Source: Hsuehochloa calcarea (lineage: Eukaryota; Streptophyta; Magnoliopsida; Poales; Poaceae). Taken from it: a stretch of DNA of 64,000 nucleotides. The translations under genes and the position numbers were made by a program. Of the stretch, positions 21,179 to 33,170 are shown piece by piece. The DNA lies in assembly GCA_036346395.1 (NCBI GenBank), contig CM070602.1, forward strand, positions 21,399,098-21,463,097. The letters are read 5' to 3'. Positions within the stretch are counted from its first letter, which is position 1; each line of letters begins with the position of its first letter. The notes under the pieces are model-generated. The model saw only the letters and a list, made by a program, of their open reading frames with translations. It was not told the DNA's origin and did no database searches.

Positions 21179-23425
21179 ATGGATAAGTTCTCCACTAAAC
21201 CGCATATCTTCGATGGGCATGACTATGCCTATTGGAAGAATCGTATGCGAGTATTCCTTGAGAGCGAGGGACAAGCTATATGGGACGTTATTCGATCCCC
21301 GCTCATTATTCCTAATGTTGCAACTCCTGCTTCTGCATTTCTTTTGGCTAACAACAATAAGGCCAAGAACCTTTTATATGGTGCGCTTGGTAGACAAGAA
21401 TATGATAGGATTTGCAATATTGCAACTGCGCACGAGATTTGGAACACCCTCGAAACATATCATGAGGGTTCGTCCCAAATCAAGAAAGTGCGTCAAACAG
21501 TTTACAAGCGTGAATACAACAAATTCGAGATGCGTCCTGGAGAGAGCATCGATGACATTTTCAGTCGCTTTAATAAAGTGATTAATCAGATGAAAGCTGT
21601 TGATATTGAATACTCTCAATCTGAAAATGCCACCCATCTCTTGGCTGCAATCAACACCAAGGAGTGGGAGATGAAGGCTACTGCTATAGAAGAGAATGTT
21701 GATCTTTCGAGTCTTACTTTGGAGTTGCTTTATAGAAAACTCAAGACTCATAAAATTAAAAGAGTTGACCATCCCAAGAAAGATAATTTAGCTTTGGTAG
21801 CAGATCCTCTCAAAAGAGCTTCTGATTGTTCTTTTGAATCTTCTTCTGGATTTTTATTTGCTTGTTTAGCTGCTATTCATGAAGAGGAGCTTGAGAGTAT
21901 CCCTGAGTTTGAGTTAGCCCTTCTTGCTAAAAAATTTCACACGGCCTACAATAATGTGAGAAACAAAAAGAGAGGTGGTCCGGTGACATGCTACGAATGT
22001 GGTGAGCTCAATCATATCCGAGCAAATTGCCCTAAGCTGAAAGGTAAGAGCAATCATAAGGAGGGAAAGCCAGCTTGGAAGAAGCCTTGATTCAACAAAT
22101 CAAGGTATGAGGCTAATAAGCTTGTGAAGGCCGCTCACCGGGTTCTTACCGCTTTTGAGGATCAATCCTTGAGCGATGTGGACTCCGGGAGCGAGGAGAT
22201 CTCTCAAGACAAAAAGAAAAGGAAGGCCAAAGACTTCACTGGCATGTGCTCCATGGCCGACACTGATGACATTGACGACGATGAGGTACCTCTCTCTTAT
22301 GATGTCCTTTCTGCTAAATATGATTCCATGTATGAGCAACTGCTTAGTCAAGATAAAACGCTAGAATTTGTCATGACTAAAAATAAGAAACTAGAGTCAA
22401 AAATTGATAAACTGAAATTAGAACTTGCAAATGTTAAGACTCTTGAATCTGATGAATGCTTATCTTGTCATGATATGCACTCAGAATTGGCTAAACTACA
22501 ATCTGCTCACAATATTGCTTTGCAACAACTTGAAAATGCTAGAACCGAGCTAATTGAAATTAAATCTGCTCCTTGTGAAAAATGCTTAGAGTCTAGCAAG
22601 TTGATTGCTTCTGGTGCTGTTGATTCTAGTCTTTGCACTTTTTGTTTAGAACGCGAATATGAAGTTAAAGATATCTTAGAAGCAGTTAGAGCTAAATATG
22701 CCAAGCTTAAGGACATTATTAAGTCTTCTACATGTGCTTCATGTCCTGCTCTTAAACTTGAAACTACTTTATATAAGGAAAAATATGCTAGAGCTATTAA
22801 AGGCAAAACTTGTGAGTTATGTACTAATCTTGAAAAAGAAAATGCTTACCTTCAGGACACATTAGAGAAATTTTCTAAAAGTAAGAAACAGTTAAATATG
22901 ATTTTTGATAAGTCTAAAACTTCTTATAAAAAGCAAGGGATATGATACAACGTTATCCAAGACAATTCAAAGCCAAAAGTCACTCAAGTCTTGGAAAATG
23001 GCTTAGTTGAGTTCAAAACCCAACCTGTAAAAACTTCTTTTAAATCTGTAGGTTTTGCTCAACCATCTGTTCAAACAAAAGTTGCTTCTTCTAGTGGTAT
23101 TAAGTATCATTGCACTTATTGCAAAAAGAGTGGGCACTTGATTGAGTTTTGTTGGCGTAGGTTGAAAAATGATAAGAAAAATTTTGCTAGTATTTTATCC
23201 ACTCAACCTAAAGCTTTTATGAGACATGGTTATTTTGAAAAGAATAAACCTGGTTTAGAATTTGTTTCACATGCTTATCATCATGCTCCTAGACAGGATA
23301 ATTCTCATGTTCGTGTGACCATTGCTCATAATAGGAATGCAAATAAAATCAAGGATAACACTTCTGCTTTGCATACTACTCATGAGATGTGTGTCTTAAT
23401 CTTTGGGTTCCTAAATCTTGTTTAA
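21179..23425 (+). pseudogene. Gag of element B with two zinc knuckles and CxxC coiled coil
   Basis: Starts MDKFSTKPHIFDGHDYAYWK at 21179, 59 bp after the LTR. A single reading frame runs to 23425, interrupted by two in-frame TGA codons (22088-22090 and 22943-22945). Parts: a UBN2-like gag domain, the CCHC knuckle CYECGELNHIRANCP, an acidic Ser-rich link, then a Lys/Glu/Leu-rich coiled coil with five CxxC pairs (22457-22822), and a second knuckle CTYCKKSGHLIEFCW. Element E reads through the position of the first stop, so the stops look like later damage. The role would be the RNA-binding capsid protein. Confidence 0.85.
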
Positions 23426-24703
23426 CTAACTTGATGTTGAGACACATCGTTCTTCTGTTCCTTGATTTTCAGGATTGCCGCGGAAGGGGGAAGAACACGT
23501 GGTTCGTCGACTTCGGGTGTTCACGCCACATGACCGGAGATTCAAGATGGTTCACCTCTTTCACGCGGACGACAGGTGATGACTTCATCACCTTTGGAGA
23601 TGATACACAAGGGCGAATTAAAGGAACATGATTGATCAGGGTGAACGACAAAATTCATCCTGAAGGACGTCGCTCTTGTGGACAAGCTTATGTATAATCT
23701 GCTTTCTGTCTCACAGCTTCTTGATGATGGATATGAGACTAGATTTAAGAAAAATGCTTGTCGGGTGCTTGATTCTGCTGGTGAGCTTGTTTTTGAGATT
23801 TCTATAGTTGGTAGAATTTTTGGAGCTGATTTTTTTGAATCTCTTGCTGGATCTCTTAAATGTTTGCTTACAACTTCTTCTGATTTCTAGCTTTGGCACC
23901 GACGTTTGGGGCACATTGGTTTTGATCATCTAACGCGAGTTAGCAACCTTGAGCTTATGAGAGGTTTGCCCAAACTCAAAGCCGTCAAAGATACTGTATG
24001 TGCGCCCTGTAGGCATGGCAAGCAAGTTGGCGCCTCACATCCTTCAAAGGACTATGGTCATGGTGATGGGACCGGACGATTACTTCATATGGATACTGTT
24101 GGTCCTGCTAGGGTTCGGTCAGTCGGTGGCAAATGGTATATTCTGGTCATAGTTGATGATTTTTCGAGATACACTTGGGTGTTCTTTCTTGTTTCGAAGG
24201 ATGAAGCTTTTGATCATTATCATGATCTTGTTTCTTCGTTTAGCTTCTGAACTTCCTGGTGCCTTAAGAGCGATCCGCAGTGACAATGGCACGGAGTTCA
24301 AGAATGCCTCGTTTGCTTCTTTTTATGCTGAGCGTAGTATTGAGCATCAGTTCTCTTCTCCACTCGTCCCTCAACAAAATGGCGTGGTGGAAAGGAAGAA
24401 CATGACCTTAGTCGAGATGGCTAGGACGATGTTAGATGAGTATAGCACACCGAGGAGATTTTGAAATTTGAAGGCTGTTATCTTGCTTGCCACATTGCAA
24501 ATCGTGTCTTCTTAAGACCCTCTTTGGGCAAGACTCCTTATGAGCTTCGATTTGGTAAAAAACCTTCTGTCTCGCACTTTCGAGTCTTTGGTTCCAAATG
24601 TTTTATTCTTAAGACAGGAAATCTAGATAAATTTGAATCAAGAACTTTTGATGGTCTATTCCTAGGTTATCCTGCACATTCGAATGGGCTTTCGGGTTTT
24701 TAA
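23389..24703 (+). pseudogene. Protease and integrase of element B
   Basis: Broken into several frames. The protease motif at about 23500 reads WFVDFGCSRHMTGD: the catalytic DSG has become DFG, so the protease would be dead. After a stop at 23888 the pre-integrase HxxxH/CxxC region follows (LWHRRLGHIGFDHL, CAPCRHGKQ). Next comes the integrase core with DTVGPARV, VIVDDFSRYTW, IRSDNGTEF and QQNGVVERKN. A frameshift lies near 24240 and the sequence after STPRRF (24464) is scrambled compared with element E. Confidence 0.82.
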
Positions 24704-25160
24704 TGTTGAGACTAATCTTGTTCAGGAAACATGCAATGCCACCTTTGATGAGACTAGCTCTGGAGCTAGATCAGATATTTCAGGTGATACACAGGTGACA
24801 GAGAGTATTTTTGTGGAGGAAGATGAGGATGAAACTGATATTTGTCCTCCACCTGCTGCTGTTAACACTCCTTCTTCAGCGTAGGAACCTGTTGTGACTA
24901 CTTCGCCTTTAGATGAGGCTCCTGCTGCATATTCATCATCAGCAGTACCTGCGGAGGTCGAAGATATGCTTTCCTCTCCAGGTGCACCACTTCATATTCA
25001 AATGTAGCACCCTCCGGATCAGATAATAGGTAATCTCCATGAGCGAGTCACTCGCTCCAGGTATAATGATTCAAATCTCTACTCTCATTCTGCATTTGTT
25101 GCTTCTTTTGAACCTCGCGATATAACATATGCTTTATCGGATTCTAGCTGGGTTAATGCC

Positions 25161-26204
25161 ATGCATGAGGAGTTAGAGAATTTTGAGAGGAATAAAGTTT
25201 GGAATTTAGTAGAACCTCCTAGTGGCCATAATGTTATAGGAACCCGTTGGGTGTTCAAAAATAAACAAAGTGAGGATGGTTCTGTGGTTAGAAACAAGGT
25301 TAGGTTGGTAGCTCAGGGCTTTAGCCAAGTTGAGGGTTTGGATTTTGATGAGACCTTTGCTCCTGTTGCTAGACTAGAAGCCATTCCTATTCTGCTTGCA
25401 TTTGCTGCATCTAAGGGCTTTAGATTATATCAGATGGATGTTAAAAGTGCATTTTTAAATAGTTTCATAGAAGAAGAGGTTTATGTTAAACAACCCCCAG
25501 GCTTTGAGAATCCTAAACACCCACATCATGTATTCAAGCTATCAAAAGCCTTATATGGTCTTAAGCAAGCCCCTAGAGCCTGGTATGATAGACTTAAGAC
25601 CTTTTTGCTTAAGAATGATTTTGAGATGGGTAAGGTAGACAAGACTTTATTCATTCTTAGGCGTGATAATGACTTCTTGCTTGCCCAAATTTACGTTGAT
25701 GATATTATTTTTGGTGGTTCTTCTAATGCTCTTGTTTCCAGCTTTTCCGAGACTATGTCTAGGGAATTTGAGATGAGTATGATGGGAGAGCTCAATTACT
25801 TTTTGGGGCTTCAAATAAAGCAATGCAAGGAAGGAACATTTATCCATCAGACGAAGTACACTAAAGATCTACTCAAACGCTTCGACATGGGTGACTGCAA
25901 GCCAATCTCCACTCCCATGGCAACCATTCGCTTTGGATCGGATGAGGAAGGAGAAGCCGTGGATCAACGCAGTCTGCAGATGATCGGCTCCTTACATATC
26001 CGACGGCCTCGAGACCGGACATTCACTTCACGGTATGCCTTTGTGCAAGGTTTCAGGCGTCCCCGAGAACTTTCCATCGCCAAGCCGTTAAGCGCATATT
26101 CAGGTATTTACACTCTACCCTCTTATATGGTATTTGGTATTCCTGCTCTTCTGCTTTGTCCATTAGGGGTTTTTCAGATTCTGATTTTGCGGGCTATCGG
26201 TTAG
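25161..26204 (+). pseudogene. Reverse transcriptase of element B
   Basis: A 347-residue frame with the copia RT blocks: NLVEPPSGHNVIGTRWVFKN, RLVAQGFSQVEGLDFDETF, YQMDVKSAFLNSF, ALYGLKQAPRAWYDRL and the catalytic YVDDIIFGGSS. It then reads ELNYFLGLQIKQ and drifts out of frame after about 25990. The RT core itself is uninterrupted, but the polyprotein around it is broken. Confidence 0.88.
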
Positions 26205-26605
26205 ATAGGAAGAGTACCTCAGGCACCTGTCACTTCCTAGGCACTTCTCTTGTATCTTGGTCTTCTAGGAAGCAGTCCTCTGTTGCACAATCCACTGCTG
26301 AAGCAGAATATGTAGCTGCTGCTAGTTGCTGTAGTCAGATATTGTGAATGGTAACCACTCTTAAGGATTATGCGTTAAATTTTGCTAGTGTTCCTCTTTA
26401 CTGTGATAACACGTCTGCTATTAACATTGCTAAGAACCCTGTGCAACACTCTAGGACTAAGCACATAGACATTCGCTATCACTTCCTTGGAGACCATGTC
26501 GAAAAAGGTGATATTGTGCTTTACTTTGTGGAGTCCGAGGTTCAACTGGCTGATATCCTCACCAAACCTTTAGACCCAACTAGGTTTGCCAACTTGTGTA
26601 GCTAA
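26156..26605 (+). pseudogene. RNase H of element B, C-terminus deleted
   Basis: Frames 26156-26347 (DSDFAGYRLDRKSTSGTCHF, SWSSRKQSSVAQSTAEAEY) and 26348-26605 (PLYCDNTSAINIAKNP, HIDIRYHFLGDHV, ADILTKPLDPTRFA). A TGA separates them. Compared with element C, about 350 bp are missing right after the TRFA block, removing the end of pol and the first polypurine tract. Confidence 0.82.
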
Positions 26606-28130
26606 GTCTTTGCTATATGAGCTAGAACATTAAAACAACTCGAACTAAAAATTGTAATAATTTGTGGATGTTTTAGCGAGTTGCGCAATTAGTGCTCCTT
26701 TTGTGACATTGGCCCTGTCAGAATTGCTTTGTTAGCTCTTTAATCTAAAATTGACCATTACTTGAGCTTCTAGTGTTCTTGAGATTCTAAAACTGCTCTT
26801 GTGAAACATGAAAAATCAAAAGATTGTCTTATGCTTAAATTGTGCCAAACTATTCTTACGAGACTGCTTGTCAATGACATGAACTTGGAGATAGTTTGAT
26901 GAACCAAACGATCTCATGGGGACTGCTTGTCAGAAATAACATGAACCTCAAGATTTATCGCCCTAGTAGAAGCTTAGAAAGAGTTTGTGGATGGCTCCTA
27001 GTCCAGGATCTTCTTTACTAAGATATACCTTTAATCAACTTCTGGTCGAAGCTTAGGATGATTTTGTGGATGGCTCCTAGTCCAGGATCTTATCACTAAG
27101 TTAGATCATTAGTCAACTTCAATATTCAGTGCAAATGAAAATTTATTGAAAAATAGGCATTTGAGCAAATTTGAGCAAAATGATTCAATACAGGACCTGA
27201 TTGTCTCTTAATGTGGTCTTTGTTAGCTTTTTGATCTTACATTGATATTTTGACATGGCCAGTTTTACTTTAGGATCCCTGTTGATGAACTTGCTGAATT
27301 TGAAGCTTTGCTTAAATTGATCAAATATATTGCTTTACTTTTGAGCCTTTGTGCTTAGCTTTGTTATATATGTCTTACCATGATCTTGCTAGCGCTGTCA
27401 GGCTTGATATGTTGTTTGTGCAATATTAGAAATACTAGCTTGCTCTTTTGGGTAATCTCCAAAGCTTCTTGTAATCAAAAATACAAAATACAAAATGAAG
27501 CCACTTCATTGCATTTCATGCATACTCCTTCTTATGCTTCTTATGTTTTGTTTCTTTCTTTATTCTATATTTGCTATCTCTGGATGAGAGGAAGGCATGA
27601 TTCCTTGATCACTCCATTGTCAAAGGGGGAGAAGATGTGTTAATAAGAAGATATGTTAAAATACGCATAGGGGGAGAATTTTTTGGAGATATATATCATT
27701 GTTTTACAAAGAGGGAGATGATATATAAAAATGATAAAAGGGGGAGAAACTGAAAATTTAAAAGTTTCTGAAATTTGAGGATCATAGTGAGGGGGAGTTC
27801 TTGAGTTGCATTCTTATTGTCTTATTGAATATTCTGAACTTGAATTGCATTCATTTATCCTCACAATGATCATAGGTCAATTGAATAATTGTTCTTTCAT
27901 ATGGACCTCATGTGAGAATTTTGACTCTTTTATGGAAATCAAAGTTTTTATGCTTTCTTTTGCCTTATCTCACATGCCTATACTATTCTGATACCAGCTT
28001 GGTCATTTACATTGCTTTTCTTACTTATGGACCAAATTGTGCCTTTGTGCGAAAATGAAAATACTTTACTTTTCAAACCTCCAAATTACACTTTCTGGAT
28101 TATTGCCAATGTGTTCACCAAGGGGGAGAT
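26606..28130 (+). other. 3' non-coding region of element B with multiple polypurine tracts
   Basis: No convincing gene. Purine tracts of the form RGGGGGAG occur at 27622-27634, 27669-27678, 27709-27720, 27737-27750, 27790-27800 and 28120-28130. The last abuts the 3' LTR and is the primer for plus-strand DNA. Repeated polypurine tracts are a known Sirevirus feature. The same region is present in C (48733-50481) and E (56515-58376). Confidence 0.75.
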
Positions 28131-29983
28131 TGTGGATATCATGGGGATATGCTCCAGATCTTATGATGATGTGACAATTGGCAATGACATTTATGGTTTG
28201 TCGTTTCACAGGATTTTCGACAAAGTTCAGGCTTTCTGGACAAGGGCGGTCCGACCGGCCATAGCATGGCAGTCCGACCGGTCCCAAATCGGTCGGACCG
28301 GCCATGTCGTGATCGGACCGCCGTGATCAAAGAGTGTCAGAATGTGCTGGGCCAAAAATAGAGGATGTAGGCAAGTGAGGGGATCTCAATGCACTTGGTC
28401 TCATAATTTTTGGAGTCTCCAAGCAAAAGTTCTATTCGTTTTAAATTTCTAGAAGGTTTCGGAATTTCAGGGCTTGAAATTCGGCTAAGTCCCTTGTGGC
28501 GGTCCGACCGCTCACGAGGGAGCAACGATCCGGCCAGAGAGGCGATGCGACCGCTCACAATGAGCATTCCGACCGACCAGAGGGCGGTCCGACCGGCCCT
28601 GAGGGGCGGTCGGACCGATTTCCACTTATGCATCGACTAACTTCGTGGTGATGTTAATTTGTTAGGTCAAGTTCATTGGTTTCATGACATATGTATTGCA
28701 TGATGCATGTTTTGACTAAAATGGGTCAAGTTGTAAAGAACTTATTCCCGAATTCGTGTTTGCTTATCTATGGTTGTGCAGGTTGCTTGGTGATCAACGA
28801 CGGTCAACGGCGAGGAAGATCGGGACTAGGCTTGGAGAGCTGATGTCCAGAATGATCGACGATGCCGGGTGAGGTCAATGACTCAAGCGTGACGCAAGAT
28901 GGACAATGGTGACCTATTAGCAAATCTGAGGCGCAAGATGACGCTAGGTGAAGCTGTTTAGGTCAAAAGGTTAAAGACGGCGCTTTGCGAAGCGTGCGTG
29001 TGTGACCCGTTTGTTAGTGGGCCTTAACGGGAGCCCAATAAAGTCAAACCCTAGAAGTTCTAGGCCTCCACTATAAATAGGAGGAGATAGTGGCTGCACT
29101 ACCTCTCTCGCCTCTTTTATGTTTCAAAACCCTAATTGGCTTAGGGGGAGTTGAGGTGGAGGCTAGGGCTCTTGATGGTTTGAGGTGATTTTTGTGATCT
29201 TGGATTGACCACTGTTCCTTGATGGAGTATGTGTAATCCAGCATCAATCATGAATTTAATCTATGCAAGGTTTGCTTGAGATAACTCTCTTTTCGTTCTT
29301 GCTTTCAATTTCGTGATTTTAGGGCTTTCTTTGATCCGCGAAGTTTTGATTGATTTCTTCACGTGGTAAAGCTTCCTGTGACATGTGAGAACCCATCTAG
29401 GATCATCTTGATCATCAATCACCCACGAGCAAGCATTAGGATCAAGTTTTCGTTTTTACCCGATTTTAGACCTTCTCTTACTTAAACGATAATTGATCAG
29501 GATCTAGCCAAGAATTATCATAATTGTTGATTGGAATATATCCTTAATGTCATATAGAAGGTGTGTACCAAGTTTCATCAAGTTCGGAGTTGAGAATCAA
29601 AAGTTAGATCTATTTGCAACTTCGTCATCGGGCTGTTCTTTCTGTTCTGGAGCCCAGCGGTCCGACCGCCCCTCACCACCGGTCCACCGATTTGGCAGCG
29701 GTCCGACCGCCAGTATAACAGCGGTCTGACCGCCAGAAAATCGGTTCGACCGGTCAAGTCCAGAGGTCAGACCGCCAGTGCACTGTGTTGCTTTAATCTT
29801 TGATGATTTTGTCATATTGCTTAGGGGATTAATTTGAATTCAATACTAGTCTTCCGCTGTACTGGTACATTGATCTTCATAACCTCCTCATAGCTATTGG
29901 AGTGAAATTGTGTTGAATTCATAATTTGTGAAAAAGTGAGCGTGCTCCTATTCACCCCCTCTAGTCGCCTTTTCGGTCCAACA
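28131..29983 (+). repeat. 3' LTR of element B
   Basis: 1853 bp, collinear with 19293-21119 with scattered substitutions and small indels. TATA box at 29072-29079. Palindrome clusters recur at 28240-28330, 28498-28618 and 29655-29775. Ends GGTCCAACA, then the TTTAG repeat. Confidence 0.9.
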
Positions 29984-30368
29984 TTTAGACTATATTGGCA
30001 CAAAATCAATAAACCATGACAGAAATTTTGATCGACACATGGAGAGAGATAAAAAAAATACACATTGTGTTGAAAAGGAAATATGAAAACAAAAGAAAAA
30101 AATAATGTTACCATTCACAAAAAATCCATTTTCTAATATGCACCAAAAAATTACTTGAATTTTTGCATGATGCTTCATTCAGGATTAGGGTAGGTTGGGC
30201 TACCCTCCGAAACTGAGACTTGTCTTGGCGGTGAGTGTACCTGAGAAAATCTTATTTGCCCCAGCCCGGCCAGCCCGATAGGCTTAATGTCCCGGTCTTA
30301 CCTAGTCCAAAAATTGAGTTATGGTATGCTAAAAGTCCGGCCTGACACGGTAGTCTTAACATTACTGG
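29984..30368. other. Spacer between element B and the hAT element
   Basis: Continues the pre-insertion sequence left of element B. The second half has AGCCCGGCCAGCCCG-type sequence, like that right of the hAT element (32735-32810), so the hAT probably inserted into an older small transposon. No gene. Confidence 0.4.
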
Positions 30369-32665
30369 CAGGGACGGGAAACGATAAAGGATAATTCGTT
30401 TTATCCGATGTTTGTATCCGAAAAAAATACAAATGTGGTAAGTAAAATCTGCATTCGAATGAAAAATGAATACAAATACGAATAATATCCATTTTTCCTC
30501 CGGATACGAATTCAGATGTGATATACGAAATGACACCGAATACAAATACAGATAGTATCCGTATTCAGATAGTATCCGTATTCACATTAGTATTATTAGC
30601 AGGCAGCAGTCCCAAGCGGCCCCAGCCCAACTAACCTCGACCACTCGCCCATTCCTCCAGCGCGTCCAACCGTCCACAAGAAACCTGAGCCAAGAGTCCA
30701 AGACCATCAGCCAACCCTCTGCGGTGGCTCTACCCTAGCTTGTGTTTTGCACTTTTGCCCCTCATCCTCAAGCTAGCCGCCACACCAGAGGGGAGAGCTG
30801 GAGAGGGCAGCATATCGCCAGATCCAGAGATCTGTTTAAAATGAGGGTAATATTTTAATTACATATTTTAATATAAGACATATATTGTAAAAGACTAATG
30901 ATGTATAAATCAGTACTAACAGGAGACAACTCATTGTACTTCACAATACAAACAAAAACAGAATGTAAACAAGTCAATCAGTTACACGAAAAGACTTACA
31001 GATGAGTTCGATGAAGAATAGGAAGCAGATCAAATGCAGACTCGATGCAGTGCAGAAATGTGGATGAATCAGCGAAACGAGCGGTCGCGCAGATGTGCGC
31101 TGCCCAGAAACCTTATTGCCGCTCAGCCGTGTAGGTCTTAACGGTAGCAACAACTCAGAGATACCGCTCCCCTTCTTCAACGTGCACGTCGAGAGGAAGA
31201 GACGACGAGGTTTAGACGGCGCAATCCAGCAACATAAGTTTGCAGAAAGAAGAAAAGAAGGAATGGACGCAGTTGTACTACGCGCTATACTCTGGACGTC
31301 TCTAGGCATATATATGTGGATGCAGACTGTGAACCGACTGATTAAATAATAATTTACCCACTGGTAACTGACACACTTAACCAGCCATTTACTCACTATT
31401 AACTGTCTGTCATCATCACCCAATAAAGCCTCAAATTCAAACATTTGAATCTCATTCAAATAGAGAGATAGAGAGATTCATGGTGCAGTAAAAATAAGGT
31501 GAACTTGGTCTGCCAAGTGGCGTGCCACATCACGACACACGATTTTTCATGCGAAAATACGTGAATGCGACGCAGCGTGCGTGTGCTCGAGCGTGTGTTT
31601 AGCCAAAGCCCTTCTCGTGCCACCCTCATCCATGTGTCACATGTTTCAAAGAGTGGCAAAAACTCCACCTTATATGTTGGTCACCTCCACATTGCCTTAA
31701 CAATATGGTACTAAACCATACATGCTTTGGAATTATATAAAATGAGCCTCACTCATATGGGCCAATTTCCAACAAGTTCCCCATTCGCATCCTTTGTTCG
31801 CTCTCTCTGTTTGACCCAGCCACCCAGTAGACTAGGCGTCCAGCACCAGCAGCGACCCGACGTTCACAGGCCTCACGGCGGCGAGCAGTGAGCCAGCGAA
31901 CCGACGTTCACGACGGCGTCCTCACGCAAAGGTTAGTTGCCAGCCTGCCAAAGTGCGGAAGTGCCGGTAAGGTTGTAACCCTAATTCGCTCCACTGCTTG
32001 TGCTTGCCTATTTGGTGCTTGCTAAATGCTAATAATTTATTTTGCCATGAGCTCATGACTAATTTCTCTGGAACGAATAAATGCTCAGCGAGTCAGCGGT
32101 GCTCTTTGTCTTAACTCTTATGCCATGCCCAAATTTTCCATTGTTGTGTTGATTATATGTTGTATTGATATATGCATGATGTATTAAACTATTGATAGAT
32201 GCATGTTTAGAATGAATCTTCGTATTAGTGTTGATATATCTTTGTCTTCTTTGTGGCGTGGCGTCTGCACTCTGCGGTGGGGATCGCACAATGGGCGATG
32301 GTCGTGGGCCATTGTCACACTGCACCGCCGCCTTCCCCACTTCGAACTAAGAAGTTCGGTCTCGGATAGTCGATCACGAGATGCGAGATCTTCTTTGTGT
32401 GTCTATGGGCTATGGCACATCTTTGTATTCTTGTGTCTTGATCTTGGCGTACTACGGTAGTGCTTTGGGATTCTTTACTGTAGATGTGTAGTTATGTACA
32501 CAGTACACGGTACATAAATTTGTTCTACCAAGATTTGTCTCAAAAGTTGTAGGATATTCGCATTCGACCGAATTGAGTATATATTCGATTCGAATTCGTA
32601 TTCGTTACGACATTCAATTCGTATTCGAGACTATTCGATTATTATTCGATCCGTTTCCATTCCTA
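30369..32665 (+). mobile_element. Non-autonomous hAT element, 8-bp TSD ATTACTGG
   Basis: A 2297-bp segment starting CAGGGACGGGAAACG and ending GTTTCCATTCCTA, imperfect inverted ends of the Ac/Ds (hAT) type. It is flanked by ATTACTGG at 30361-30368 and 32666-32673. Subterminal regions are full of TATTCG/CGAATA and GTATCC repeats, as is usual where hAT transposase binds. I see no transposase motifs. A 161-residue minus-strand open frame (31459-30974) matches nothing I recognise. GC-rich stretches at 30600-30830 and 31800-31980 may be captured host sequence. Confidence 0.78.
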
Positions 32666-32673
32666 ATTACTGG

Positions 32674-33170
32674 CCTAGGCGGCGAATTTAGGTTTGATAT
32701 AAATTGGAGTTTTTTTTTCTCCCTATGACACACGGCCTGACCTAGGCCCGGCCTGAGCCCGACTACCTTGCCTCAAAGGACCCAGGCTATCCAGGCCTGA
32801 GCACGGATCCTACTGATCGGCCCATCTCACATTCTCAGCTACGCCGGTGACAATTTTTGGCGGCAACATCCTCTTCTTCCCGCCATTTCTTACTCTCTCT
32901 CTCTGCCCTAAAACTTGACCTCCTCTTCTCCCCTGCTCCCCCGTTCCATCCGCCGCGCAGATCCAGGTAAAAATCTCCTCAATCTCCTCCCATTTCATGT
33001 CTCTCTGTATATTTCGTCGAATCCGTGAAAACTACCGACGTTTACTCCACTCTCTCCCCTCAATTTGGCCAAACGGGGCCTTCAATTTGCAAAATCTGTA
33101 CATTTCTTTGTATAATCATATTATTTTGCTTCTGCTTCACACAGACAGTTCTTGATCTGGTAGGAATAGA
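32674..33170 (+). promoter_or_regulatory. Promoter and 5' UTR region of the primase gene
   Basis: Between the hAT target site and the primase start codon. The part from about 32820 is CT-rich like a grass 5' UTR. A likely 5' UTR intron runs 32967-33144 (GTAAAA donor after ATCCAG, acceptor CACACAG), leaving a short leader before ATG 33171. The hAT element ends about 500 bp upstream of the start codon. Confidence 0.45.

Larger units (their letters stand above)
19293..29983 (+). mobile_element. Sirevirus-type copia element B, TSD TTTAG
   Basis: A 10,691-bp Ty1/copia element with LTRs of 1827 and 1853 bp that start TGTGGATATC and end CAACA. It is flanked by perfect TTTAG repeats (19288-19292 and 29984-29988). 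It has a primer site after the 5' LTR, gag with two zinc knuckles and a long coiled coil, protease, integrase, RT and RNase H, then about 1.5 kb of non-coding DNA with several polypurine tracts before the 3' LTR. Long LTRs, long Gag and multiple polypurine tracts are hallmarks of the Sirevirus (SIRE/Maximus) lineage. No env-like frame is seen. Stops and frameshifts make it non-autonomous. Confidence 0.92.

Noticed and set aside
27380..27643. Possible env-like gene after pol in element B
   Set aside because: It is only 87 residues, contains hydrophobic stretches by AT-rich chance, is shortened in C and lost in E; no signal for an envelope protein.
30974..31459. 161-residue minus-strand frame as a hAT transposase
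   Set aside because: No zinc-finger, catalytic or hAT dimerisation motif is visible; left as an unassigned frame.
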